A stretch of 64,000 nt of DNA from Citrobacter amalonaticus Y19 (GCF_000981805.1 NZ_CP011132.1:2232001-2296000); one strand, 5' to 3'. Counted from the stretch's first letter, positions 8,863 to 17,306 are shown. The notes: generated by a model from the sequence alone, not told the origin. Numbers and translations: made by a program.

Positions 8863-10739
8863 CGGCAGTAACTCCCGGCTTACGCTTACGCTTTCTCGGT
8901 TTTTTTGGGCCACAAAAGCCACCTGCAAAAGTGACCTTCGGTGCTGGCCTCAATGTCATTTATGGCGCATCGAACACTGGAAAATCTTTCATTGTCGAAG
9001 CCATCGACTTCATGCTCGGTGGAAAGCCCCCCCTGCGCGATATCCCTGAGCGCGTTGGCTACGACCTTGTTCTATTGGGGTTTGAAACCCTTGATGGGAA
9101 GTCATTTACACTCTGGCGCAGCATAGATGGCGGTGGTTTTCGGCTATATGACGACTTGCACCAGACGCCACCAACGACCGAAATTCCGTATGCGCAGCTT
9201 GACGAAAAACACAGCGATAAGAACAACACGAACCTTTCATCATTTTTGCTAGATCTATGTGGCCTTGGTGGCAAGCGTGTCCGCAAAAACTCCCGGAACG
9301 AAACCATCAGCTTGAGCTTTCGCAACATTGCGCGATTGATGCTCGTCGATGAAACGGAGATCACACAACAAAGCTCTCCGCTTATTGATGGCAATCCCAC
9401 CGCCAATACACCGAACTTGGCAACATTCAAGTTACTTCTAACCGGAGCAGACGACTCCGCATTGGTCGCCAGCAGTAATAAGAGTGAGCCGGAAGAGTTA
9501 TCGCGCGAGGCACAATTGCGTCTTCTCGATCAGCTTCTTGACGACTATCGTGACCGGCTCAAGGAGTTGACAAAGAGTCCGAAGGAATTGGAGGAGCAGC
9601 TAGAGAAGATCGACACCTCACTTCGTCAACAGGCGGCCCAGGTAAACACCACAGAAGATGAGTTTCAGGAGGCTGCTGGGAAGCGGCGAGAATTGCGCAA
9701 AAAACTGGAAGAAAGCCGAGAGCGACGTGCAGAGATAAGTGCGATGCTTGAGCGATTCAGGCTGCTCGATAGACACTACTTGTCCGATATTGAAAGGCTA
9801 CGTGCCATTGAAGAAGGTGGGACGCTCTTTAGCGTACTGAGTGCCGGGCATTGCCCTCTTTGTGGAGCGGACCCCAATCATCATCCCGCCGATATGGGGT
9901 GTAATGGAGATACTGATGCCGTCGTTCAGGCTGCACGAGTGGAGATTGCCAAGATCGAAGTTTTGCGCGCGGAACTTGTAGCTACCGTCCAAAGCCTTGA
10001 GCGCGAAGGTGCCAGCTTTGATCGCAGAATGCCTACTGTTGTTCGAGAACTGGAGTCGATTTCGGAGTCAGTTGAAGAATTGCTCGCACCCAAGCTCTCG
10101 ACCCTTCGCAAGTCCTATTCAGACTTTGCCGACAAGCGGGCCGAGGTACGCGAAGCGCTGGCACTCTATGCCACTATTCAAGACATGGAGCGCCGTCGGG
10201 CTGATCTTGAAAAGGGCAATGAAGACGAGAAGGCTGGGGTGGTTGCTAACGCAGATCTCTCAAGCACTGTGGCCAATAGTTTTGCTAAGACTGTTGAAGG
10301 CATACTGACTGATTGGCACTTCCCAGAGGCTGGGGATGTGTACTTCGATTCCAAGTCTCGAGACCTTGTCATTGCTGGAAAGTCGCGTAGTGCTTTTGGT
10401 AAGGGCCTTCGCGCCATTACGCATGCAGCTTTCACCCTCGGGCTGCTTGCTTTCTGCCGTGAGCGCCACACACCACACACGGGATTCGTTGTACTCGATT
10501 CTCCATTGCTGGCATACAGAGAGCCAGATGGAACAGAATATGATTTGACCGGTACTGACCTTAAAGATCAGTTCTACGCGTACCTTGAAGCGCTGCCTAG
10601 GGACACCCAAGTCATCGTTGTTGAGAACACCGATCCGCCTGATGCAATCATGAAGCGTGAGCAGTCTCTTATGTTTGGTAAGAACCCGCATCATGGCCGT
10701 TACGGTTTGTTCCCTTTTATAGCGGACCCTGCACAATAA
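8859..10739 (+). CDS. SMC/Rad50-like ATPase (DUF3732-type), ABC-3C ATPase component
   Basis: 626 aa. Walker A GASNTGKS is at 36-43 in a Rad50-like N-terminal lobe. A long charged coiled coil occupies about 200-290 and 340-460, with a CPLCG knuckle (C332-C335) between the arms resembling a zinc hook. The C-terminal lobe carries VVLDSP (D547) as Walker B, in which the usual glutamate is replaced by serine. That substitution is common in this ATPase group. It is the last gene of the coupled operon. ABC-3C ATPases are predicted by comparative genomics to be sensors in biological conflict systems; I know of little experimental work on this subtype. Confidence 0.75.
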   Translation: MTAVTPGLRLRFLGFFGPQKPPAKVTFGAGLNVIYGASNTGKSFIVEAIDFMLGGKPPLRDIPERVGYDLVLLGFETLDGKSFTLWRSIDGGGFRLYDDLHQTPPTTEIPYAQLDEKHSDKNNTNLSSFLLDLCGLGGKRVRKNSRNETISLSFRNIARLMLVDETEITQQSSPLIDGNPTANTPNLATFKLLLTGADDSALVASSNKSEPEELSREAQLRLLDQLLDDYRDRLKELTKSPKELEEQLEKIDTSLRQQAAQVNTTEDEFQEAAGKRRELRKKLEESRERRAEISAMLERFRLLDRHYLSDIERLRAIEEGGTLFSVLSAGHCPLCGADPNHHPADMGCNGDTDAVVQAARVEIAKIEVLRAELVATVQSLEREGASFDRRMPTVVRELESISESVEELLAPKLSTLRKSYSDFADKRAEVREALALYATIQDMERRRADLEKGNEDEKAGVVANADLSSTVANSFAKTVEGILTDWHFPEAGDVYFDSKSRDLVIAGKSRSAFGKGLRAITHAAFTLGLLAFCRERHTPHTGFVVLDSPLLAYREPDGTEYDLTGTDLKDQFYAYLEALPRDTQVIVVENTDPPDAIMKREQSLMFGKNPHHGRYGLFPFIADPAQ

Positions 10740-10750
10740 ATTAGTATAAA

Positions 10751-10953
10751 GTCACCCGATTCACGAAGCTCAAGAAGGGCGATATTCCCAGTTAGGCCGA
10801 ACGGCTGGCGAAAGAAACAGACTGGATGTCTGCCATCTTCCGAGCTGAAAACTAACAGCAAGATGTGGTTGAAGAAGATTCATAACTCAAGTAATCGGAG
10901 AATGACACCATCGGAGCAGGTGAACAGTTATTGGCTAAAACGATTGCCGCGTA
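10751..10953 (+). pseudogene. Possible ParB/YubM-like C-terminal remnant
   Basis: In one frame the segment reads VTRFTKLKKGDIPS, stop, AERLAKETDWMSAIFRAEN, stop, and further on LLAKTIAA before a stop near 10953. The block resembles the C-terminal tails of plasmid ParB-like proteins, but with in-frame stops. Weak recognition. If right, it supports a plasmid-derived origin of the ardC/radC neighbourhood. The rest of 10740-11134 shows no gene. Confidence 0.3.
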
Positions 10954-11163
10954 ACGGTTCGCACAGCAGCCACGGCCCGAGATCAGAAGAGATAGAGGTC
11001 ATGCGTATAAAACGCATTCGCTTGATAAAAAATTTAGTTTGATGTTGCAGAAACGCATTTAAAAAGGTGTCTACAACATCATTTCAAAATTCGATTTGTT
11101 TTATAATTGAACCATTGCAATCATTAAGCTATACTGACCTGCCCCCACGATTAGATACAACAC

Positions 11164-11997
11164 TCAGTTAGTAACGTCGGAATCTTCATTCTCAGAATGA
11201 CCCTTTCTCCAGCCCGCTGCAAATTCAGACGGTGTCTGATAATTCAGCGTGGAGTGCGGGCGGCATTCGTTATAATCCTGCCGCCAGTCATTAATAATTT
11301 TCCTGGCATGAACGATATCGCTGAACCAGTGCTCATTCAAACATTCATCGCGAAATCGTCCGTTAAAGCTCTCAATAAATCCGTTCTGCGTTGGCTTGCC
11401 CGGCTGGATTAAGCGCAACTCAACACCATGCTCAAAGGCCCATTGATCCAGTGCACGGCAAGTGAACTCCGGCCCCTGGTCAGTTCTTATCGTCGCCGGA
11501 TAGCCTCGAAACAGTGCAATGCTGTCCAGAATACGCGTGACCTGAACGCCTGAAATCCCAAAGGCAACAGTGACCGTCAGGCATTCCTTTGTGAAATCAT
11601 CGACGCAGGTAAGACACTTGATCCTGCGACCGGTGGAAAGTGCGTCCATGACGAAATCCATCGACCAGGTCAGATTGGGCGCCGCCGGACGGAGCAGCGG
11701 CAGACGTTCTGTTGCCAGCCCTTTACGACGTCTTCTGCGTTTTACGCCCAGGCCACTGAGGTGATAAAGCCGGTACACGCGCTTATGATTAACATGAAGC
11801 CCTTCACGGCGCAGCAACTGCCAAATACGACGGTAGCCAAAACGCCTGCGCTCCAGTGCCAGCTCAGTGATGCGCCCTGATAAATGCGCATCAGCAGCCG
11901 GACGGTGAGCCTCATAGCGGCAGGTCGACAGGGATAAACCTGTAAGCCTGCAGGCACGACGTTGCGACAGACCGGTCGCATCACACATCAACATCAC
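11164..11997 (-). CDS. IS3-family transposase OrfB (DDE integrase domain)
   Basis: 277 aa as an independent frame. It carries the HTH_21-type region (GYRRIWQLLRREG, HVNHKRVYRLYH) and the rve integrase core: first D in TWSMDFVMD, second in RTDQGPEF, and the E in NGFIESFNGRFRDECL, giving a complete DDE triad. It is normally made as an OrfAB fusion by -1 frameshifting; the end of orfA shows GCGAAAG just before its stop, a plausible slippery site, after which the -1 frame continues into this ORF. Acts on the ends of the surrounding element. Confidence 0.9.
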   Translation of the reverse strand: MMLMCDATGLSQRRACRLTGLSLSTCRYEAHRPAADAHLSGRITELALERRRFGYRRIWQLLRREGLHVNHKRVYRLYHLSGLGVKRRRRRKGLATERLPLLRPAAPNLTWSMDFVMDALSTGRRIKCLTCVDDFTKECLTVTVAFGISGVQVTRILDSIALFRGYPATIRTDQGPEFTCRALDQWAFEHGVELRLIQPGKPTQNGFIESFNGRFRDECLNEHWFSDIVHARKIINDWRQDYNECRPHSTLNYQTPSEFAAGWRKGHSENEDSDVTN

Positions 11998-12020
11998 GGC
12001 TTCCCGCTTCTGGTCTGTCG

Positions 12021-12284
12021 TCAGTACTTTCGCCCAAGAGCCACCTGAAGCGCCTCTTTATCCAGCATGGCTTCGGCAAGCAGCTTCTTGAGTCTGGCGT
12101 TCTCTTCCTCAAGCGACTTCAGGCGCTTAACTTCAGGCACCTCCATACCGCCATACTTCTTACGCCAGATGTAAAACGTGGCATCGGAAATGGCATGCTT
12201 GCGGCAGAGTTCACGGGCGGGTACCCCAGCTTCGGCTTCGCGGAGAATACTGATGATCTGTTCGTCGGAAAAACGCTTCTTCAT
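12021..12284 (-). CDS. IS3-family transposase OrfA (HTH, leucine zipper)
   Basis: 87 aa. The N-terminal helix-turn-helix (FSDEQIISILREAEAG, then ARELCRKHAISDATFYIWRK) is followed by the leucine-rich segment LKSLEEENARLKKLLAEAML used for multimerisation. Ends in GRKY-stop, where a -1 shift would fuse it to OrfB to give the active transposase. It starts about 70 bp inside the right end of the element, leaving room for the IS promoter. Confidence 0.9.
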   Translation of the reverse strand: MKKRFSDEQIISILREAEAGVPARELCRKHAISDATFYIWRKKYGGMEVPEVKRLKSLEEENARLKKLLAEAMLDKEALQVALGRKY

Positions 12285-12317
12285 GGGGATGTCCTCATGT
12301 GGCTTATGAAGACATTA

Positions 12318-14381
12318 CTAACATCGGGGTGTACTAATCAACGGGGAGCAGGTCAATACCTGCTGTACCGATTGTGTTTTAACAAAATAATCACTTTGAT
12401 CTACATTCATCTTATCGTAATCTGTTTCAGTCACTACATTAAAGAACACTTTTCTCCGTTTAATTATCAATGGATATTCACCTATTTTTTCATATTTTAT
12501 AAAGTCCTGTAATTGCACTGGATTATTGAAATGGTTAATAATATCTGAAGCTTTTAAAGTATCGCTTCCCCACATGGAAAAAACAGGATTGTGGTCTGTA
12601 ATTCTATATTCATCTTGATGGCTGATTATACCTGAGTTAATATAGCGAGACCTAAGAAGCCGGCCAAATGACGATGAGTCAGTCACGAATACCCCGTCAA
12701 CGCTTCCCGGTATTGAAAATGGTAGATTGTTCATGATGACAGGTATTATCTCATAATCACCGATATCTTTATCAAAATGTTCCTTGAATACCTCGGGGTG
12801 TGAAGTGAGCCCCACAACTAATCGTTTTACTTGTAATGCAGTATCGAAAATAAACTTTTTCTTTTGATAGGCTCTTGTTACTGAACCCCCTGATAAATTT
12901 GTATTTTTACATTCTAATATAAAAACCTTATCATCCAGTAAGAAAATAACATCATATTCAAACTCATCATTACCACGTTTAAATTTAAAACTTCTATTTT
13001 CTAATTTTTTATCATTTAATATTTCGATAATGTCTTTTTCAAATCCGTAACCTTTCTTCGTGAGATCTGCTTGTTTAGATGAAAATTTTGAAAGTATTAT
13101 ATTGCTGATAAGTGGCGATGTGTATGCTGGTGTATATAGAAAAAATGAATAATCGGATATTTTTACAAGTGGTGAGTCATAAAGATCTCGACTATCATCA
13201 CCAAAAGTGATGTGTTTAATAAATGTTTCGGCTTTTTTCTCCTTAAATCCACCTAGTCGCAGCATACTCATCAGTTCCCCTTTTGTGTATAGAACTTTCT
13301 GTTTAATTTCCTTAGATAAGTAAGCGATAACAGAATAACCCCTTACCCATTCGCGCAAGCTAAGTCCCAAAACCATATGATCTTTATCATGACTTGCAAT
13401 AGCTTCCATCAGTGAAATCAAAAATTGGAACTCCTCAAGTAGAATGGGATTGTCCAGAGTTCCAGACCAACCGGTTACATATTTAGGTATTATTTTTTCG
13501 ATATTAGAGCTTGCAATACCCTCCCAAAGGTTCTGACTTAACCGCCTCGAGAGCCTTTCATTTGAAATTGCATCATATCGCTCAAATTTATCTATGGTTC
13601 TATTAAATAACACACCGCTATCTATACCTTTTTCTTTAATAAAGTCAGGAATTTCTTCTACTTTAGCAATTTGAATATTATTATCAAATAAAATACAACT
13701 TTTAGCACATGTAATTAGTTCGTGCCAGAGTAACGAGCAATAGAATACCTCGGTAGCATTGCTTACAACAGGTTCTTCAACGCCAATTTTACTCGGGATG
13801 ACAATTTCCCCTGAAGATAATAAATTATGCTCATAGGAAAACATTTTTAGCGTCAGTGTCAAAAATTGCACAATTTTATCTAGGGATGAATCTGGAGAAA
13901 ATGACTCGCCATCTTGTGTAGTAATGTTTTTATTATTTAAGCTAAAAGGTTTTTTGTTTCTTCCAATGTTCTGAATATGGTCCTCCATTAGACCCTGAAG
14001 AGAATACCCATCTCTTAATGCACACTCAATTACAGCCCAGCACTGCGTCTGAACGTCCAGTTCCATGAGTGGGATTGATTTAAGTTCTGTCTTGATGTCG
14101 TCAATATAACTTTCCGAAACTTGGCATACAGACAATATTTTCTTTAATTTTTCTACAGTGCCATGACAATTAATATTGGCAATTAATTCACTGAAAAACT
14201 CATTCCTCTTTTCCCTTTTTTTTGTATCGTGTATGTGAAAATTTTTAAAATTCGTCGTTTCATATTCAACTAAATTTCTGAGAGAGGCATTATTGGAATA
14301 TTCTGGCAAAGCTTTCAATAACTCTTTGTTTATATAAGCCTTGCACTCTTTCGATATTTTTTCAAAGTTTATACTTGACAT
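12318..14381 (-). CDS. Orphan PD-(D/E)XK (NERD-like) nuclease protein, stop codon displaced by IS
   Basis: 687 aa from the ATG at 14381 (AGGA seven bases upstream). The native product ends ...TQSVQQV at codon 12357-12359; removing the IS and one atac copy restores GTA-TAG, so the insertion split the TAG and added 12 codons (LTCSPLISTPRC) read from the IS end. The first ~400 residues are helical with no family I recognise. A nuclease-like core follows: a GYGFEKDIIEIL helix, EYDV (D477), then FILECKNTN (E490, K492). The C-terminal ~130 residues are unassigned. Very AT-rich against all neighbours. Likely a single-gene defence or DNA-processing protein; function unproven. The extension probably leaves it functional. 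Confidence 0.65.
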   Translation of the reverse strand: MSSINFEKISKECKAYINKELLKALPEYSNNASLRNLVEYETTNFKNFHIHDTKKREKRNEFFSELIANINCHGTVEKLKKILSVCQVSESYIDDIKTELKSIPLMELDVQTQCWAVIECALRDGYSLQGLMEDHIQNIGRNKKPFSLNNKNITTQDGESFSPDSSLDKIVQFLTLTLKMFSYEHNLLSSGEIVIPSKIGVEEPVVSNATEVFYCSLLWHELITCAKSCILFDNNIQIAKVEEIPDFIKEKGIDSGVLFNRTIDKFERYDAISNERLSRRLSQNLWEGIASSNIEKIIPKYVTGWSGTLDNPILLEEFQFLISLMEAIASHDKDHMVLGLSLREWVRGYSVIAYLSKEIKQKVLYTKGELMSMLRLGGFKEKKAETFIKHITFGDDSRDLYDSPLVKISDYSFFLYTPAYTSPLISNIILSKFSSKQADLTKKGYGFEKDIIEILNDKKLENRSFKFKRGNDEFEYDVIFLLDDKVFILECKNTNLSGGSVTRAYQKKKFIFDTALQVKRLVVGLTSHPEVFKEHFDKDIGDYEIIPVIMNNLPFSIPGSVDGVFVTDSSSFGRLLRSRYINSGIISHQDEYRITDHNPVFSMWGSDTLKASDIINHFNNPVQLQDFIKYEKIGEYPLIIKRRKVFFNVVTETDYDKMNVDQSDYFVKTQSVQQVLTCSPLISTPRC

Positions 14382-14384
14382 CAA

Positions 14385-14821
14385 AATTTCCTTTTTTAAA
14401 CAAGCAGCAGAATTTATTGTATTGAAGATTATGATATACCTCTTGAGTCAATTACTTCCAGCGCATTTTTCAGCGTTTTTTCGTTACCCAACTTAGCGGG
14501 CTTTATCACTTCATCCTCGTCTCTACTGCACCCTGCTCTTCCTCGTCCGGCAAAACGGGTAAAGATCCGTAAACGCTGCATTCCTCGATTTTCACCTATG
14601 TAGTATCAAAACAATGAGTGACGCTCTAAATGTGAAATTTATTCGCCTTGCCCGTCAATTCGATAAAAATGCCTGAGGCAAAACGACATATAGGAAGAAA
14701 CTTCCACACAATGAGGTACAATTTATGGTAATTAGGATGGCCGGTTCCTCTGGCATAATAATGGTGGATCAGTCATTTCGGGCGGTGTTGTTGACACTAT
14801 CCATCTAAAAGAAATCTAAGA
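14385..14821. other. Gap between the nuclease gene and transposase fragments
   Basis: The first part is the promoter region of the minus-strand nuclease gene (AT-rich, AGGA site near 14390). The rest shows no open frame with family features and no clear repeat. It is probably scrap from earlier insertions. Confidence 0.35.
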
Positions 14822-15123
14822 CGCTGGATCCGTTTACGGGAAGCGAGTGGCGGTACGACAAAAGGTATACGCCGTAAACCCCGTTACTCTGATACTCAAA
14901 GGAAGGCTGCTGTCGAACATTATCTTAGCCACGGTTGCTGCCTGACATTTAGCAGGACGCTTGGATATCCCTGCTGTGATGTACTGTCTTGCTGGATTAA
15001 TAAACGTCATCCCGACAGACGGCGTATCTTCATTAGTAAGCTCAATCCGTGTGCCCCCTTGGAACCGGAATTTAAACGTCAGGCAGTTATGGCGCTCTAC
15101 ACGATGTGTATCCGGCTACGATA
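14822..15123 (+). pseudogene. Transposase fragment with N-terminal HTH (IS3-type, different element)
   Basis: A continuous frame reads RWIRLREASGGTTKG, YSDTQRKAAVEHYLSHG, LTFSRTLGYP and a later FKRQAVMALYT. This resembles the helix-turn-helix N-terminal half of IS3-family transposases in which the YS-x-EQR-x-AAVEHYL motif is common. It has no start codon with a ribosome site and merges into an IS407-like fragment at about 15115. A second, unrelated IS has evidently been truncated here. No activity expected. Confidence 0.5.
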
Positions 15124-15514
15124 AGAACTTACCAGGGGCCGGAGCTTACCGCAGAGCACTGGACCAGTGGGCTTATGAGCATGGTGTAGACCTGCGGCTT
15201 ATCCAGCCCAGAAAGCCGACGCAGAACGGATTTATTGAGAGTTTTAACGGACGCTTTCGCGATCAATGCCTGAATGAACACTGGTTCAGCGATGACAGTC
15301 ATGCCAGGAAAATCATCAGTGAATTGCGTAAAGATTATAATGCGTGTCGCCCTGTCAACACGGCTTAATGACCGCTTTGGAGGTGCAGACAGCCCGCACT
15401 CCGCGCTGAATTATCTGACACTATCTGAATTCGCAGTTGGCTGGAGAAAGGGAAATTCGGAGAGTGAAGGAACCGGCATTACTGAGACCGTATCTAATCC
15501 TGGGGGGCAGGTCA
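15115..15514 (+). pseudogene. 3' remnant of an IS407-like element (orfB end plus terminal repeat)
   Basis: From about 15150 the frame gives RALDQWAYEHGVDLRLIQP, TQNGFIESFNGRFRDQCLNE and, after an interruption, HSALNYLTLSEFAVGWRKG, near-identical in pattern to OrfB of the intact element at 11135-12355. The right end, read in reverse, is TGACCTGCCCCCCAGGATTA, matching that element's terminal repeat. The start is degraded and a 39-bp insertion breaks the frame. It lies in opposite orientation to the intact copy. Confidence 0.85.
15353..15391. repeat. 39-bp insertion with inverted ends and 4-bp duplication
   Basis: Within the OrfB remnant, GCCC occurs at 15349-15352 and again at 15392-15395. Deleting the 39 bases plus one GCCC copy restores the conserved CRPHSALNY reading frame exactly. 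The insert begins TGTCAACAC and ends GGTGCAGACA, so its ends are near inverted repeats (TGTC/GACA). It looks like a tiny mobile-element footprint or an internally deleted IS. Confidence 0.6.
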
Positions 15515-15523
15515 GTGCATCCA

Positions 15524-16900
15524 TCATTTTTTGAACTCACTAACGACCCTTTCTTTAAGCTCTTTGATGCTTATGAATTTTGTGCCTAACCCAAGAACTG
15601 AATAGATGAAAGTACCACGTATACGTAGTCTCTTGTCATCAGTAACAAAATAATCGGCCTTCCATGCATGTTTCAAGTGCTCCGTATCCTGCAGGCTGCT
15701 ACGGATTTTGCTCAGTTCAGAAAGAGGCTCCGTCTTATAATTTATCAAGTCAAGGAAGTCGCAAAGATGCTCAATGTGCGTCATGCATTCAGCGTCGCTC
15801 TCATACTTGATCGATTTATCAATAAGTTCCTCCAAGGAAAATGACTTCTCGATAGTTGCCGCGCTCAGCCTTTGACACAACGCTTGATCACTTTCATAGT
15901 CATTGAAATCAAAGTCACAGCCGCTGTCATCTAAATAGGGACGAAGAGAATCCAAAAACTTATCAATATTCTCATTGGCCCTATCCGATAGTTTTGATTG
16001 CCTTGAATAATGAGGATATCCCCAATGATTAAAGTGCATTCTTTGCACCTTTAAATCCTCAGCAGCTCTCGTTGCATTTCTCCAGAGAAAAACACGATCG
16101 AACGTAACCTTAATATCCTCCCTCGCAAGCATCACACCGCTCTCAGAGGGAACCAGCATAGTGTTATCTGTAAGTACTTCGATCGTCTCGAAGTACTCGG
16201 CAAGTCGAACACGGCTCATTTTTACACCATCTTCAATCACATAAGGACTATAGACGAACTTGCAATCCACCTTGCTTTTAAAATTATCAACCTGCCGACT
16301 AAAATTTTCATCTCGCCCATATTTACTGACAACATTTTGATCAACGTAAAATAATTCCTTCCCGACAGGCATTTCTATTGGCTCATAAGCAATGATTTGC
16401 TCTCGCTCCAGATTTGCGTAACCAAGAATTGTGTCATTACACTTCTCCCTTTCATGTTGAAAATGATCCAACGCCAAGCTAATAACCTCTCCCTTGACCT
16501 TGCCCACGTATGTTTCATAAACTGGCATGGACTTTTCAGGAATTTTTGATTTCACATAGTCAGGAGAAACAACTAAGTCCAGCGCAAGGACGATAGGATT
16601 GGAATCATCCGGAATGGCAAAGATACGGCATAATTCAGTTACGAGCGCTTCACTTTCCTTGTTTGCACTCAATATCCCATTAATGAAATTGGAGAGCATC
16701 GTCACCATCCTAGCGAACTTCAGGCAGCCCAGACACTGCTTCTGACAAATCTGCCGTTCAACAACAGATTTATCCAAACTCATCAGCAACCGCCAATCTT
16801 CCATTGTCAGTAAATAAGAGTACTCATTGACGTCCTCGATTAGTCGCTTGACTACACTTTCAATAACAAAGCTCTGGCAGCGCTTAATTAGGCAATTCAT
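15524..16900 (-). CDS. Uncharacterised protein with PIN-like nuclease motifs
   Basis: 458 aa; start supported by GGAG seven bases upstream of the ATG. I do not recognise the family as a whole. Residues 184-192 (FYVDQNVVS) look like the first strand and acidic residue (D187) of a PIN domain, followed by YSPYVIED (E223, D224), and the C-terminus has DYFVTDDKRLR (D421, D422), the usual PIN fourth-strand pattern. A helical insert of about 190 residues would separate the halves. Near the N-terminus C52, C56 and C59 form a possible metal-binding cluster. The stop lies 10 bp from the IS remnant end. Island position and absent partners suggest a single-gene toxin or defence nuclease; inference only. 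Confidence 0.5.
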   Translation of the reverse strand: MNCLIKRCQSFVIESVVKRLIEDVNEYSYLLTMEDWRLLMSLDKSVVERQICQKQCLGCLKFARMVTMLSNFINGILSANKESEALVTELCRIFAIPDDSNPIVLALDLVVSPDYVKSKIPEKSMPVYETYVGKVKGEVISLALDHFQHEREKCNDTILGYANLEREQIIAYEPIEMPVGKELFYVDQNVVSKYGRDENFSRQVDNFKSKVDCKFVYSPYVIEDGVKMSRVRLAEYFETIEVLTDNTMLVPSESGVMLAREDIKVTFDRVFLWRNATRAAEDLKVQRMHFNHWGYPHYSRQSKLSDRANENIDKFLDSLRPYLDDSGCDFDFNDYESDQALCQRLSAATIEKSFSLEELIDKSIKYESDAECMTHIEHLCDFLDLINYKTEPLSELSKIRSSLQDTEHLKHAWKADYFVTDDKRLRIRGTFIYSVLGLGTKFISIKELKERVVSEFKK

Positions 16901-17255
16901 TTATTCTCCAAAACTCAAACTTTATCGTAATTTTCCGCCACCAAACATGAAACGTGAGACACGGTCATACCGGGTTCCATAGTCTGCTGAATAATAAAAA
17001 TTTTTTACTGCGGTGTACGACGCTGACACCGTTCAGGTCCTGATAACACTTCAATCATCTTATTTATTCTGACCAGTGTTAAACATAGATCCAAGACTAC
17101 CTCTTATTTTAGGAGAGGAGAAGTGTCAGGTGCTCTATGGAGCCAGTCTAACTACTTATATCCCCTCGTTAAATTTGGTGGTCACTCTGGTAGTCTTGAC
17201 AGAAACGGACTTCTGGTTTAGCTTAATTATTAGCCAGTTACTGGCAAAGGCGATC
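16901..17255. other. Island end region without a recognisable gene
   Basis: Contains the promoter of the PIN-like gene at its left side and otherwise unassigned sequence up to the tRNA-Asn fragment. The 80-residue frame from 17076 overruns the att site and the terminator, and lacks family features. No integrase is visible at this end. Confidence 0.4.
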
Positions 17256-17271
17256 CCAGTCAGAGGAGCCA
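17256..17271 (+). other. attR-like 3' end of tRNA-Asn, right boundary of genomic island
   Basis: CCAGTCAGAGGAGCCA equals the last 16 nt of enterobacterial tRNA-Asn genes (T-arm end, acceptor stem, CCA). The upstream 60 nt do not form a tRNA, so this is a duplicated tail, the hallmark of integration at an asn tRNA. In E. coli asnV lies beside the ldtA-cobT region, the position expected here. The complete tRNA and the integrase should lie left of the window. Confidence 0.85.
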
Positions 17272-17275
17272 GATT

Positions 17276-17306
17276 AAAAAAAGCCCGCTTTTTAGCGGGC
17301 TTTTTG
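17276..17306 (-). terminator. Rho-independent terminator downstream of ldtA
   Basis: GCCCGCT, a five-base loop and AGCGGGC (17283-17300), with A-runs on the left and T-runs on the right, so it can work in both directions. On the minus strand it ends ldtA. On the plus strand it would once have ended the tRNA-Asn transcript whose tail lies just before it. Confidence 0.85.

Larger units (their letters stand above)
11135..12355 (-). mobile_element. IS3-family (IS407-group-like) insertion sequence, intact
   Basis: A 1221-bp element. Left end TGACCTGCCCCCACGATTAG and right end (reverse complement) TGACCTGCTCCCCGTTGATT form imperfect terminal inverted repeats. It is flanked by a perfect 4-bp direct repeat, atac at 11131-11134 and 12356-12359, the duplication length of the IS407 group. 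It contains the two overlapping transposase frames orfA and orfB on the minus strand. The insertion falls inside the stop codon of the minus-strand nuclease gene to its right. Intact ends, target duplication and open frames suggest a recent, possibly active copy. Confidence 0.9.

Noticed and set aside
11135..15514. Active composite transposon
   Set aside because: The right copy is a fragment lacking most of its length, and no outer target duplication is visible, so only a past association is claimed.
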